A program made the translations under genes and the position numbers. Positions 53,606 through 61,665 of a stretch of DNA of 64,000 bases are shown piece after piece. The notes beneath the pieces are model-generated. The model was not told the DNA's origin, searched no databases, and was given only the letters and a program-made list of their open reading frames with translations. Origin of the DNA: an uncultured Acetatifactor sp. (GTDB taxonomy: Bacteria; Bacillota; Clostridia; Lachnospirales; Lachnospiraceae); NCBI GenBank assembly GCA_910586485.1, contig CAJUIA010000009.1:54914-118913 (forward strand), in the 5' to 3' direction. The first letter of the stretch is position 1. Each line of letters starts with the position of its first letter.

Positions 53606-56600
53606 GTTATTTCTTTGGAAACCAGCTTGCGGAAAGCAGCCAGCGTCATAGTACTGCCGGTGTTCGTGCCGGAAGCCTTATCGCCGGTATCCCTGCTTGT
53701 CCCGGCAAGGGTCGGAAGATAGGCGATCAAACTTTTGTACAGGGCCAGAGCTTCCGGATGACCTGTCCGGATCAGTCCGGGCAGGTCGCTGGTGCAGACC
53801 AGCAGCTGCAGGTGCAGATCCTGCAGATAGATCTCATAAAGCAGTCCCAAACGGTGATTCCGAAAGAAGTTATCAATGGTCTGCACGATGGGAACGATAT
53901 TTGTGCCGTCCAGAACGGTGGAGCGGGAGGCATTTACAATCGAATGCCACTGAGGCGTGGTATAGGTCTCGCAGGGGAAGCCGGAGAGCGCTTCATGCTC
54001 CCTGCGGATCAGGAGCCCCATGGTTCCCACCGGCGGCTCCTTGCCGATATTTAAGGAAATGCTGTTGAACATGGTATAACACCAGAAATCCGTGCAGTAA
54101 GTTCCCTGAACGGAGGCTTTGTTTTCATCGGCAGAGAGAAACAGCAGGCCGGCCCTGTGTTTTTCTGCCAGGGAGGGAAGCTGTTCCAGGGAATATGCAA
54201 CGGTATCTGCAGCCTCCGGCGCAGGGCGCGCGGCAGACGGGCCGGTTTCTGTAAGTTCGGAATTATATTTATTCATTTCATTATATCTATTTGTTTCCAT
54301 AGCCGGATAAAGCCACAGCTGATAGCTGTTGCTGATACCAAGGCCTTTCAGCTCTACCGTCAGGGTCAGGACAGACGGCTTCGATGTAATGCCGGCACCC
54401 CAAAGGAAATTATCCAAAATAAACTTACCCAAAAGGAACACACCCTTATTCTGGGTGAGTACCCCTTCTTCACATGTAAGCCCTTCCTCACCTTGATCCC
54501 CTTTGTCTTCAAAGCACATCCGATTTCTTTCCGTCAACTCTGTCACAGGTCTGCTGTCATGCCATATGACAGTTCCATCGCTGTTTTTCAGGCGGCAGAC
54601 AAGCTTGTCGGCTGGCAGGGGAGCTTTCTTGTAATAACTAAGGGAAACCGTGAATTCGAACGGATTCTCCGAAATAATGACATAACTGTCAAATTCTGCC
54701 TGTAAAACAGCGTCCGCACAGAATTTACGCCAATCAGCAGAGGTGATGAGTCCTTTATTCTCCATGAAAGCGTTGAGAATTCCTACCAAAGCAGTTCCCT
54801 GGCCGGGGAAGTCCTGAAGGTCAAGAAGCTGAAAGCCGGCCAGCTGCGAAGAGCGCAGGGCAGTTTCCAGCTCATCCCTGTAGCAGGCCACGGCAAGGGC
54901 GCCGGCGCTGCGGAAGAAATCTTCGGCAAAGTCGAGCATCCCGGCTGCTTCCAGCCGCCTCTTGAATTCCTCCAGGTTGCGTGCCTTCAGGACGCCGGTG
55001 TATTTGGAAATTTCCTGAAAATCAGGATAGAAAACATACTGTCCGACCTCATGGGAAATCACCGGCACCTCCGGAATCAGTTCAGAGCGAATCTCAGAGA
55101 GCCTGACCCGCTTGACACCCGTGCCAAATTGAATTTCTACCGTGTCATCTTCATTTTTCTGATTTCCCTTATTCCCGGATTCGGCATCTGCAGGCTCGGA
55201 GTATGCCGCCCGGTGGGAGGAACTGTCGGCCCCGTCACAGCAGGCTGCAGACTCGGAGGATGCCGTCAGACAGGAGGGGCGGATGGCCTCATCATAATGA
55301 AAGCGGGTTCCGGGCACCGCGGTCTGGACATGTCCAAGGGGAGCATCACACATGGCATAAGAGCCTCGAATTTGTCTGTCAATGGTAAAACGCACTCCGG
55401 AAAAGAAGTCATCACAGGGCTGGATATTGGGAGTCCAGAAAAAATTATTGGAGCCCTGAGCAAACAGCACGTGGGGGCGGAAGGCCTTGTATTTTGCCAA
55501 AAGCTCATTGATAGCGGAAGCATTTCCCCAAAGCTCATTACCCATGGACATCATGCAGTAGGAAGGATGACTGCCAAAGGCCTCCAGCATCCGAAAGCCC
55601 TCGGCCTCCAGAAATTCCTGTGCCTCCCTGTTATAGCCCTCATCCTCCGGGCCGTTGAAGGTTCCCCAGAAGGGGACCTCAGGCTGCATATAAATGCCCA
55701 GAAGGTCCGCCGCAATAAATGCTGCCTCCGGAGGACAGCAGGTATGAAAACGGTAATGATTGATACCATAATTTCGAGCAATTTTCATCACACGCAGCCA
55801 GCTCATGACGTCCGTAGGGGCGTAGCCTGTAAGCGGGAAGACCATCCCGTCATGCTTGCCTCGCAGGAAGGTTTTGCGGCCATTGATGTAAAAATAAGCT
55901 TTCCCGGCAGTGAAGGAACGCAGTCCGCACCAAAGAGAAGCAGTGTCGCAGGCGGCTTTAGGGGTGATTGCGGCTTCAGGGATATTTTCGTTTGGAGCGC
56001 TTTTACCTGTCAGGAGTTCCCGGCAGGACAGGTGCAGGCGATAAACATAAGGATCCTCTTCATCCCAAAGCTTCGGGTCTTCAGAAAGCTTCAGAAGGAG
56101 TTCAAAATCGTTTTCACCCGGCTGCAGCGTCACATCAAGAGAAACCGCTTTATCAGGGAGCGGCTTATATTCCAAAAGTTCTTCATAGCTTCCACACTCC
56201 GGGATAATCTTGTCCTGCCCTGCATATATATCTTTCAGGCGGCAGAGGACGGGATTCACCAGGATTCTAGCAGGGCAGGGCCGGCTGCCGAAATAGCGGA
56301 CAGGAATTTTCAGCAGAATACTTTTTTCGGCATAGCGGCAGCCTGCGTCTATTTTGCCGAGCTGTATGCTTTCCCGAATTTTCAGGGAAATTTCGCCCAG
56401 AATGCCGTTCCAGTTGGTCTGCGTATCTGGAGAGGTCAGATGGCCTCCCGGCACCTTGTAATCGGTATTGGATACCATGATGGTAATCAGCGGATTTAGT
56501 GTGGTAATCAGGCCTGTCAGGTCATAGCGGTGTCTGGCCACAAAGCTGTCCTCACTGCCTGCAAATTTGCCGTCCACCCAGACATATGATATTCTGGTCC

Positions 56601-56883
56601 GTTCCAAAGTAAGCTCGAAATGCTTTCCTGAAAGCTCGGATATATCCTTCATGGGAAGAGCAAGAGTCCTTTGATACCAGCTATAACCCTCCATTTCATA
56701 AGGGTCGGTAAGATGGCCGGTGTCCTTCCTGTCATGGGGAATGCCCTTTCCGGCTTCGGACACTGTGGTGGGAAGAATAATGGTGTCCTTGAATTTACGC
56801 GTTTCATAATGAGCGTTAAGCCCCTGTTTTTCCTGATCAAGGCAGAACTGCCACAGGCCCTGCAGATTCATGACGATATTCAT
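53587..56883 (-). CDS. GH2 glycoside hydrolase
   Basis: 1098 residues, no signal peptide. The N-terminal jelly roll (LQGLWQFCLD, SWYQRTL) and Ig-like domain are followed by the GH2 barrel: HDGMVFPLTGY region, acid/base E450 in MGNELWG, and nucleophile E612 in ISHEVGQ. A low-complexity segment rich in Ser, Ala, Asp and Glu (about 530-580) interrupts the barrel between these residues and looks like an inserted loop. C-terminal beta domains follow. GH2 includes beta-mannosidases, beta-galactosidases and glucuronidases; I cannot choose from the residues. Context suggests beta-mannosidase or galactosidase on mannan fragments. It is transcribed toward the MATE gene, apart from the main operon. Confidence 0.88.
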   Translation of the reverse strand: MNIVMNLQGLWQFCLDQEKQGLNAHYETRKFKDTIILPTTVSEAGKGIPHDRKDTGHLTDPYEMEGYSWYQRTLALPMKDISELSGKHFELTLERTRISYVWVDGKFAGSEDSFVARHRYDLTGLITTLNPLITIMVSNTDYKVPGGHLTSPDTQTNWNGILGEISLKIRESIQLGKIDAGCRYAEKSILLKIPVRYFGSRPCPARILVNPVLCRLKDIYAGQDKIIPECGSYEELLEYKPLPDKAVSLDVTLQPGENDFELLLKLSEDPKLWDEEDPYVYRLHLSCRELLTGKSAPNENIPEAAITPKAACDTASLWCGLRSFTAGKAYFYINGRKTFLRGKHDGMVFPLTGYAPTDVMSWLRVMKIARNYGINHYRFHTCCPPEAAFIAADLLGIYMQPEVPFWGTFNGPEDEGYNREAQEFLEAEGFRMLEAFGSHPSYCMMSMGNELWGNASAINELLAKYKAFRPHVLFAQGSNNFFWTPNIQPCDDFFSGVRFTIDRQIRGSYAMCDAPLGHVQTAVPGTRFHYDEAIRPSCLTASSESAACCDGADSSSHRAAYSEPADAESGNKGNQKNEDDTVEIQFGTGVKRVRLSEIRSELIPEVPVISHEVGQYVFYPDFQEISKYTGVLKARNLEEFKRRLEAAGMLDFAEDFFRSAGALAVACYRDELETALRSSQLAGFQLLDLQDFPGQGTALVGILNAFMENKGLITSADWRKFCADAVLQAEFDSYVIISENPFEFTVSLSYYKKAPLPADKLVCRLKNSDGTVIWHDSRPVTELTERNRMCFEDKGDQGEEGLTCEEGVLTQNKGVFLLGKFILDNFLWGAGITSKPSVLTLTVELKGLGISNSYQLWLYPAMETNRYNEMNKYNSELTETGPSAARPAPEAADTVAYSLEQLPSLAEKHRAGLLFLSADENKASVQGTYCTDFWCYTMFNSISLNIGKEPPVGTMGLLIRREHEALSGFPCETYTTPQWHSIVNASRSTVLDGTNIVPIVQTIDNFFRNHRLGLLYEIYLQDLHLQLLVCTSDLPGLIRTGHPEALALYKSLIAYLPTLAGTSRDTGDKASGTNTGSTMTLAAFRKLVSKEITETLPL

Positions 56884-57159
56884 GGAGGATGATTCCTTTC
56901 TGTTTCGGATAGTTTATAAAGCCTTTTACAGTATATCAGATGGGGTATTTTTTTTCTACCGTGGATACAATCATTTTAAGCATCCGACGCCTCTTTGGGG
57001 CTCAACTTTTATTTCATATGAGGGCTGAACTGATACAAAATTTGTAAAAACCTCTGGATTTTTTGATATAAATGTGAGAAAATGAGAGATGAATGATATT
57101 ATTTTATCAATGAAAAAATTGAATAAATAATAACTTACATAACTGAAAGGAGATTTCAC

Positions 57160-57852
57160 ATGATTTATTCAAAGGAAGTTGAAGAAATGTGCACAGTCGC
57201 TCAGGGTGTGCATCATGGCTGCGCGCCGATCCCCGAAGAAGCTAAGTGGGTACAGGCAAAGAAGGTGGAAGACATTTCCGGTCTGACACATGGTGTCGGC
57301 TGGTGTGCCCCGCAGCAGGGAGCATGTAAGCTGACCTTGAATGTGAAGGAGGGCATCATTCAGGAAGCCCTGGTGGAGACCATCGGATGCTCCGGCATGA
57401 CGCATTCGGCGGCTATGGCTGCGGAAATTCTGCCCGGCCTGACCGTTATGGAAGCTTTAAACACCGATCTGGTGTGTGATGCCATCAATACCGCTATGAG
57501 AGAGCTGTTCCTTCAAATTGTTTATGGGCGTACCCAGAGTGCATTTTCCGAGGAAGGTCTGCCTGTGGGCGCAGGTCTTGAGGATCTGGGCAAGGGCCTG
57601 AGAAGCCAGGTGGGAACCATGTACGGCACCTTAAAGAAGGGACCTCGTTACCTGGAAATGGCCGAGGGCTATGTAACCGGTATCGCGCTGGACAAGGATG
57701 ACCAGATTATCGGATATGAGTTTGTAAGTCTTGGAAAGATGACGGACTTCATTAAAAAGGGCGATGATCCCAATACCGCGTATGAGAAGGCAAAGGGTCA
57801 GTATGGCCGCGTGGCGGATGCTGTGAAGATTATCGACCCCAGAAAGGAATGA
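57160..57852 (+). CDS. IscU/NifU-like iron-sulfur scaffold protein
   Basis: 230 residues, cytoplasmic. Cys residues in CAPQQGACK, GCSGMTHSAAMAAE and an earlier HHGCAP match NifU/IscU-type cluster sites; LTVMEAL is also typical. A C-terminal extension (about 130-230) without Cys sets it apart from classical IscU. AAAGGAGAT precedes ATG 57160. The next gene is the GGGtGRT protein, 49 bases on; the two are a known recurrent pair of unclear function. No cysteine desulfurase is adjacent. Confidence 0.85.
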   Translation: MIYSKEVEEMCTVAQGVHHGCAPIPEEAKWVQAKKVEDISGLTHGVGWCAPQQGACKLTLNVKEGIIQEALVETIGCSGMTHSAAMAAEILPGLTVMEALNTDLVCDAINTAMRELFLQIVYGRTQSAFSEEGLPVGAGLEDLGKGLRSQVGTMYGTLKKGPRYLEMAEGYVTGIALDKDDQIIGYEFVSLGKMTDFIKKGDDPNTAYEKAKGQYGRVADAVKIIDPRKE

Positions 57853-57901
57853 TAAGGAAGCGAATTGAAAGGGTTCCGAAACATAAAAGGAGGACAGGAA
57901 A

Positions 57902-58912
57902 ATGGCTTTATTTGAATCATATGAAAGACGTATTGATAAAATTAACGCTGTGCTGAGCAGCTATGGCATCTCATCCATTGAAGAAGCGGAGAAGATTACC
58001 AAGGACGCAGGCCTTGACGTATACGATCAGGTGAAAAAGATTCAGCCCATCTGTTTTGAGAATGCTTGCTGGGCATACACCGTGGGTGCGGCGATTGCCA
58101 TTAAAAAGGGCTGCCGCAAGGCATCCGAGGCTGCTGCAGCGATTGGTGAAGGACTTCAGGCATTCTGTATTCCCGGCTCTGTAGCCGATACCCGTAAGGT
58201 TGGCCTGGGACACGGCAACTTGGGCAAGATGCTCTTGGAAGAGGATACGGATTGCTTCTGCTTCCTGGCAGGACATGAGTCCTTTGCAGCGGCAGAGGGC
58301 GCAATCGGTATTGCAGAGAAGGCAAACAAGGTTCGGCAGAAGCCTCTGCGGGTTATCCTGAACGGTCTTGGCAAGGATGCGGCAAAGATCATTTCCCGTA
58401 TCAACGGCTTTACCTTTGTGGAGACCGAGTATGATCCTTATACCAACGAGGTAAAGGAAATCGAGAGAATTCCTTATTCCGAGGGACTTCGGTCCAAGGT
58501 AAACTGCTACGGTGCAAACAGTGTACCCGAAGGCGTTGCCATCATGTGGAAGGAGAATGTGGATGTTTCCATCACCGGCAACTCTACCAACCCCACCAGA
58601 TTCCAGCATCCCGTTGCAGGCACCTATAAAAAGGAGAGAACAGAGGCAGGAAAGAAGTACTTCTCCGTTGCTTCCGGCGGCGGCACGGGACGTACTCTGC
58701 ATCCCGATAACATGGCGGCAGGCCCCGCATCCTACGGCTTTACTGACACGCTTGGCCGTATGCACTCTGACGCACAGTTTGCTGGTTCCTCTTCCGTGCC
58801 CGCGCACGTTGAGATGATGGGACTGATCGGCATGGGCAACAACCCCATGGTCGGCGCTACCGTGGCTGTGGCGGTGAGCATCGAGGAAGCAGCCAAGGCT
58901 GGCAAGTTCTAA
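57902..58912 (+). CDS. GGGtGRT protein
   Basis: 336 residues, cytoplasmic. It is named after a motif present here as SGGGTGRTLHPDN near residue 260. Other conserved-looking parts are CWAYTVGAA, FCFLAGHESFAAAEGAIG and MGLIGMGNNPMVGA. The glycine motifs suggest a nucleotide or cofactor site, and one Cys near residue 40 (FENACW) could bind metal; neither is shown. It is repeatedly encoded after an IscU-like scaffold, so a joint role in making or inserting a metal cluster is plausible. AAAGGAGGA precedes ATG 57902, and a strong terminator follows. Confidence 0.85.
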   Translation: MALFESYERRIDKINAVLSSYGISSIEEAEKITKDAGLDVYDQVKKIQPICFENACWAYTVGAAIAIKKGCRKASEAAAAIGEGLQAFCIPGSVADTRKVGLGHGNLGKMLLEEDTDCFCFLAGHESFAAAEGAIGIAEKANKVRQKPLRVILNGLGKDAAKIISRINGFTFVETEYDPYTNEVKEIERIPYSEGLRSKVNCYGANSVPEGVAIMWKENVDVSITGNSTNPTRFQHPVAGTYKKERTEAGKKYFSVASGGGTGRTLHPDNMAAGPASYGFTDTLGRMHSDAQFAGSSSVPAHVEMMGLIGMGNNPMVGATVAVAVSIEEAAKAGKF

Positions 58913-58947
58913 GTATACCTTGTGAATTGAAAACACCGAAAGGCTTG

Positions 58948-58983
58948 AAAGTACCGTAATCTCTAAGGTTGCGGTACTTTTTT
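58948..58983 (+). terminator. Intrinsic terminator after the GGGtGRT gene
   Basis: Twelve-bp stem (58948-58959 with 58969-58980, one T-G pair), loop of 9, with a run of six T ending at 58983. Confidence 0.9.
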
Positions 58984-59077
58984 CATGCCGGGAAGTGAAA
59001 ACGGAAATTTGCCCTGAGCAGTCGTGAAAAGTGGTAAAAATTGGTGAGTAGGATACTGGTAGGTAACAAGTAGGTAA

Positions 59078-59263
59078 CGTGGTTGCTATCTGAACCGCAT
59101 CAAGGGCGCCGGCCACGGTGGAAGTCAGTGCGCCTGGTGGCGTGCGTCCGTGAGGTCTGGCAATTCGACGTATGCGTGCCGTGTCAACGACGGCGGCAAT
59201 GCCTACAGCTGGGACACGTCCAGTGCGGATCGGGTGCCCGTCTGCTTCCGTATCAAAGCGTAA
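59078..59263 (+). pseudogene. Relic resembling a diversity-generating retroelement variable region
   Basis: An open frame of 61 codons without start, entered after a stop at 59075. It reads RIKGAGHGG, then CAWWRASVRSGNSTY and VNDGGNAYSW, ending VPVCFRIKA. The Trp pair, scattered Asn/Ser/Tyr/Asp positions and the ending resemble the C-type-lectin-like C-terminus of retroelement target proteins. No reverse transcriptase, template repeat or full target gene is seen in the window. The rest of 58984-59437 holds short GTAGGTAAC repeats (59058-59079), the GC hairpin at 59278, a weaker hairpin (59352-59378), and no other gene. Confidence 0.5.
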
Positions 59264-59277
59264 AAAATTTTTTAATC

Positions 59278-59296
59278 GGGGGCCCCTGTGGCCCCC
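59278..59296. repeat. GC hairpin 14 bases after the variable-region relic
   Basis: GGGGGCC (59278-59284) and GGCCCCC (59290-59296) around CCTGT. Known retroelement targets often have a GC-rich hairpin just after the variable region, so its position supports that reading. Confidence 0.6.
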
Positions 59297-59437
59297 ATAA
59301 TGGTAATTTACATTCTACAGCCCCGCCCTATGATCGGACAGGAAAAGAAAATCCCGAAAGGGCAAGCACCCTCCGGGATAAATAAAGTTTTAAGTTACGA
59401 CTGCTGCCCCTGCAGAAAAAGGGGACGAATAAAGTTT

Positions 59438-59989
59438 TTAGAAATCCAGACTGACGAAATCAATCTGTAAATCTGCATAAATGCCTACCGGAATACGGTC
59501 ATGGAATGTGTATGTTTCCACTTCAAAATGTTCCTGCTCCAGACGGTAAACAAAAATGCGTTCCTTGTAAGGGTCTACAATCCAGTATTCCCGGACACCT
59601 GTGTTTGCGTACAGATTCAGCTTTAGGATATAGTCATGGCTGGAATTGCTGGGAGAGACAATTTCGATAATCCAGTCGGGGGCTCCCGTACAGCCACGGT
59701 CTGTAAGTTTGTTCTTGTCACAGATAACGCTTATGTCCGGCTCTACTATGGTTTTGCGGTCCTCCCTCAGCTTGACGGCGAACGGCGCGGGATAGACACG
59801 GCAAGGCCCGCTTTTTGATTTGAGATAGTCCCGGATTGTTCCGGAAAGCTCCATGAGTATTGTCTGGTGGATTCTAGACGGTGCCGCCTGGTTATAAATC
59901 AAGTTTCCCTCGATCAGCTCTGCCCGGATGTTTTCCGGCAAATTGTAATAATCTTCCTCAGTGTAAATTTTTGCTTGTGCTAATGGCAT
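59438..59989 (-). CDS. Uma2-family PD-(D/E)XK nuclease-fold protein
   Basis: 183 residues. The Uma2 core is visible: ELIEGNLIY, the acidic site VEPDISVICD, DWIIEIVSPSN and a late YWIVDPYKERI. The fold is that of restriction-type nucleases, but activity has not been shown for the family, which is amplified in cyanobacteria and present singly in Firmicutes. AAGGAGG lies close to ATG 59989. It stands alone on the minus strand between the retroelement relic and the xre gene; 59990-60113 holds no gene. Confidence 0.88.
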   Translation of the reverse strand: MPLAQAKIYTEEDYYNLPENIRAELIEGNLIYNQAAPSRIHQTILMELSGTIRDYLKSKSGPCRVYPAPFAVKLREDRKTIVEPDISVICDKNKLTDRGCTGAPDWIIEIVSPSNSSHDYILKLNLYANTGVREYWIVDPYKERIFVYRLEQEHFEVETYTFHDRIPVGIYADLQIDFVSLDF

Positions 59990-60113
59990 GTTAGACCTCC
60001 TTTTGAAATCAGGTTGAAAAGTTACGGATTCAGCAATTTTAGTTTCTGTGCGTTATATTCGTTTACGGTTATGGCTCTGGCATAGGTTACTTGAATTTTT
60101 CAAGATTTCAAAG

Positions 60114-60332
60114 TTATTTGTCCCCCTCCTGTGATTTTAGTATATTTTCCATAATGTCCCCAGGTTGACAATTCAGAGCATCACAGATTTTTGAAATAGT
60201 ATCGACTTGTACATTTTCATCCTTTGCCAATCTTGCCATTATGGAGGCTGTAATTCCTGCCTGCTCCTGCAGATCCTTTTTTTTAATATTTCTGTCAAGT
60301 AAAAGATGGAATAGTTTGCGATAAGTTATCAT
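60114..60332 (-). CDS. Small XRE-type repressor
   Basis: 72 residues, almost only a Cro/C1 helix-turn-helix: KKDLQEQAGITASIMARLAK is the DNA-reading part and ALNCQPGDIME the closing helix, as in the HTH_26 group. GGAAGGAGC precedes ATG 60332. Its promoter (60363-60391) contains a perfect palindrome, so it probably represses itself and perhaps the opposite promoter at 60421. Such small proteins often come from mobile elements or toxin-antitoxin-like units. Confidence 0.88.
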   Translation of the reverse strand: MITYRKLFHLLLDRNIKKKDLQEQAGITASIMARLAKDENVQVDTISKICDALNCQPGDIMENILKSQEGDK

Positions 60333-60362
60333 GGAATTCGCTCCTTCCGCTTGAATGTGCTT

Positions 60363-60391
60363 ATTGTAGCATAAAAATAGCGTATACGCAA
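60363..60391 (-). promoter_or_regulatory. xre promoter with GCGTATACGC operator
   Basis: On the minus strand, TTGCGT (60391-60386), 17 bases, TACAAT (60368-60363). GCGTATACGC (60380-60389) is a 10-base palindrome overlapping the -35 box. Confidence 0.7.
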
Positions 60392-60420
60392 TATTTTTTG
60401 CGTAAAATGTGTAAAAACTA

Positions 60421-60449
60421 TTGATAACGTTATGTATGTGTGCTATATT
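60421..60449 (+). promoter_or_regulatory. Divergent promoter of a candidate small RNA
   Basis: TTGATA (60421-60426), exactly 17 bases, TATATT (60444-60449). It faces away from xre, with GCGTA/ACGC half sites on both sides. Confidence 0.6.
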
Positions 60450-60455
60450 TATAAC

Positions 60456-60620
60456 ACAAATAACAACAAACTAACGCAAACGCTATAAACACAAGCGAAG
60501 GTAGACGGGAGTACCGCAAGGGAAAGCAAGAATACCACATAACACCGGGAAACAGGATAAGGGGATAGTGAGACGGACGGAGTCCTAAGATTGATACGGT
60601 GTTCCCTCTGGGAATTTATT
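60456..60620 (+). ncRNA. Candidate small RNA between xre and rpn
   Basis: The stretch has no ATG-started frame of note on the plus strand. It is purine-rich and can fold: AACACCG (60541-60547) pairs with CGGTGTT (60597-60603), and TTCCC-TCT-GGGAA (60602-60614) is followed by a T-rich stretch, a possible terminator. It matches no RNA family I recognise. The rest of the gene-free interval 60333-60755 is the two promoters before it and the rpn promoter after it. Confidence 0.35.
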
Positions 60621-60688
60621 AAATATTTTGTTAATTTTGTCTTGAATGATATATACAATCTCATCATGGCTTTTTACGTTGATGAATA

Positions 60689-60717
60689 TTGCACATATAC
60701 AAAAAAGTGGTTATAAT
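60689..60717 (+). promoter_or_regulatory. rpn promoter
   Basis: TTGCAC (60689-60694), exactly 17 bases, TATAAT (60712-60717); the GTG start lies 38 bases after the -10 box. Confidence 0.7.
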
Positions 60718-60755
60718 ATACTTAAGCACATATTTATATAAAGGCGGGTGATGAA

Positions 60756-61577
60756 GTGATAGGAGAGGCAGAGCAAGGGCAGAAACAGGAAGTTTTAAAA
60801 TTGATTTCGGAAATGCGCCTGTTTGACGATAGCTTAATGACTCTTGTGTTTGACAGGAATATTCCGGCAACAGAATTACTTTTGCGCATATTGCTGAAAA
60901 GGGAGGACTTACAGGTTTTGGAGGTTACAGCCCAGAGAGAGTACAAAAGCCCTGTTCCCAAAGGCAGAAGTATTATACTGGATGTTCATGCGGTGGATGC
61001 AAAAAAGCGTGAATATGACATTGAAGTACAGAGGGCTGATGCAGGGGCGGATGTACACCGTGCCAGAGTTCACAGCAGTATGCTTGACTCTAAGATGTTG
61101 AAAGCAAGACAGGAATTTAAGGATATAAAAGACTCTTATGTGATTTTCATTTCGGAGAATGATGTGATGGGCGCAGGACTTCCGCTATATCACATAGAGA
61201 GAACGATTCGGGAGACGGGAGCGGTATTTGGGGATGGTTCCCATATTTTGTATGTGAATGGCAGCTATAAGGATGATAAGGACCCTGTAGGGAGGCTAAT
61301 GCACGATTTTCGGTGTGTCAGCTCGGTAGATATGTTTTATCCCTTATTGGCAGAACAGGTGAAGCACTTTAAGGAGACGGAAGGAGGCAGAAAAATTATG
61401 AGCAAGAATGTAGAAGATTGGGCAATGGGTATAGCGGAAAAAAAGGCATTTGAAGTCAGAAAAGAAAATGCCAGAAGGTTAATAGCCAGAGGAAAGCTAT
61501 CTTTAGAAGAAATTGCGGAGGATACAGAATTGCCTCTGGAGGTAGTGGAAGAATTGGCGAATATGCAGCCGGCATAA
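60756..61577 (+). CDS. Rpn family protein (PD-(D/E)XK nuclease family transposase)
   Basis: 273 residues from GTG 60756. The N-terminal domain has the nuclease core: FDDSLMTLVFD, the site LDVHAVDAKKREYDIEVQ (Asp and E-x-Q/K), and RARVHSSMLDSKML. Rpn proteins are nucleases linked to RecA-independent recombination and, in E. coli, to phage defence. The C-terminal part (about 215-273) is a small charged helical module with its own ribosome site. The ending LSLEEIAEDTELPLEVVEEL is typical of the family. It has its own promoter and a strong terminator. Confidence 0.88.
   Translation: MIGEAEQGQKQEVLKLISEMRLFDDSLMTLVFDRNIPATELLLRILLKREDLQVLEVTAQREYKSPVPKGRSIILDVHAVDAKKREYDIEVQRADAGADVHRARVHSSMLDSKMLKARQEFKDIKDSYVIFISENDVMGAGLPLYHIERTIRETGAVFGDGSHILYVNGSYKDDKDPVGRLMHDFRCVSSVDMFYPLLAEQVKHFKETEGGRKIMSKNVEDWAMGIAEKKAFEVRKENARRLIARGKLSLEEIAEDTELPLEVVEELANMQPA
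61398..61577 (+). CDS. Possible short Rpn C-terminal product from an internal start
   Basis: AAGGAGG (61381-61387) lies 10 bases before an in-frame ATG (61398), giving 59 residues (MSKNVEDWAMG...). This is a better ribosome site than that of the full-length GTG. Short C-terminal products that restrain the full protein have been described for E. coli rpn genes. Here it is a prediction from the start signal alone. Confidence 0.5.
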   Translation: MSKNVEDWAMGIAEKKAFEVRKENARRLIARGKLSLEEIAEDTELPLEVVEELANMQPA

Positions 61578-61616
61578 ATATTGGATAATACAAAGTAATA
61601 AGTACGAAAATTTATG

Positions 61617-61647
61617 CGAGCAGGGGAAAATCTCCCCTGCTCGTTTT
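61617..61647 (+). terminator. Intrinsic terminator after rpn
   Basis: Eleven-bp stem (61617-61627 with 61633-61643), loop AAATC, then TTTT. Confidence 0.9.
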
Positions 61648-61665
61648 CAGAGAGCGTTCTGAGAA

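Noticed and set aside
55051..56499. 482-codon open frame on the plus strand
   Set aside because: It lies wholly antisense to the GH2 gene, has no domain pattern and an odd Arg/His/Gly-rich composition.
57971..59116. 381-codon open frame on the minus strand
   Set aside because: It is the antisense shadow of the GGGtGRT gene, runs through its terminator and has no family features.
59083..59385. 100-codon plus-strand frame over the variable-region relic
   Set aside because: It is in another frame, Arg/Cys-rich and crosses the GC hairpin; the frame ending at 59263 has the recognisable sequence.
60449..60667. 72-codon minus-strand frame in the xre-rpn interval
   Set aside because: It has no ribosome site or coding pattern and runs opposite to a good promoter.
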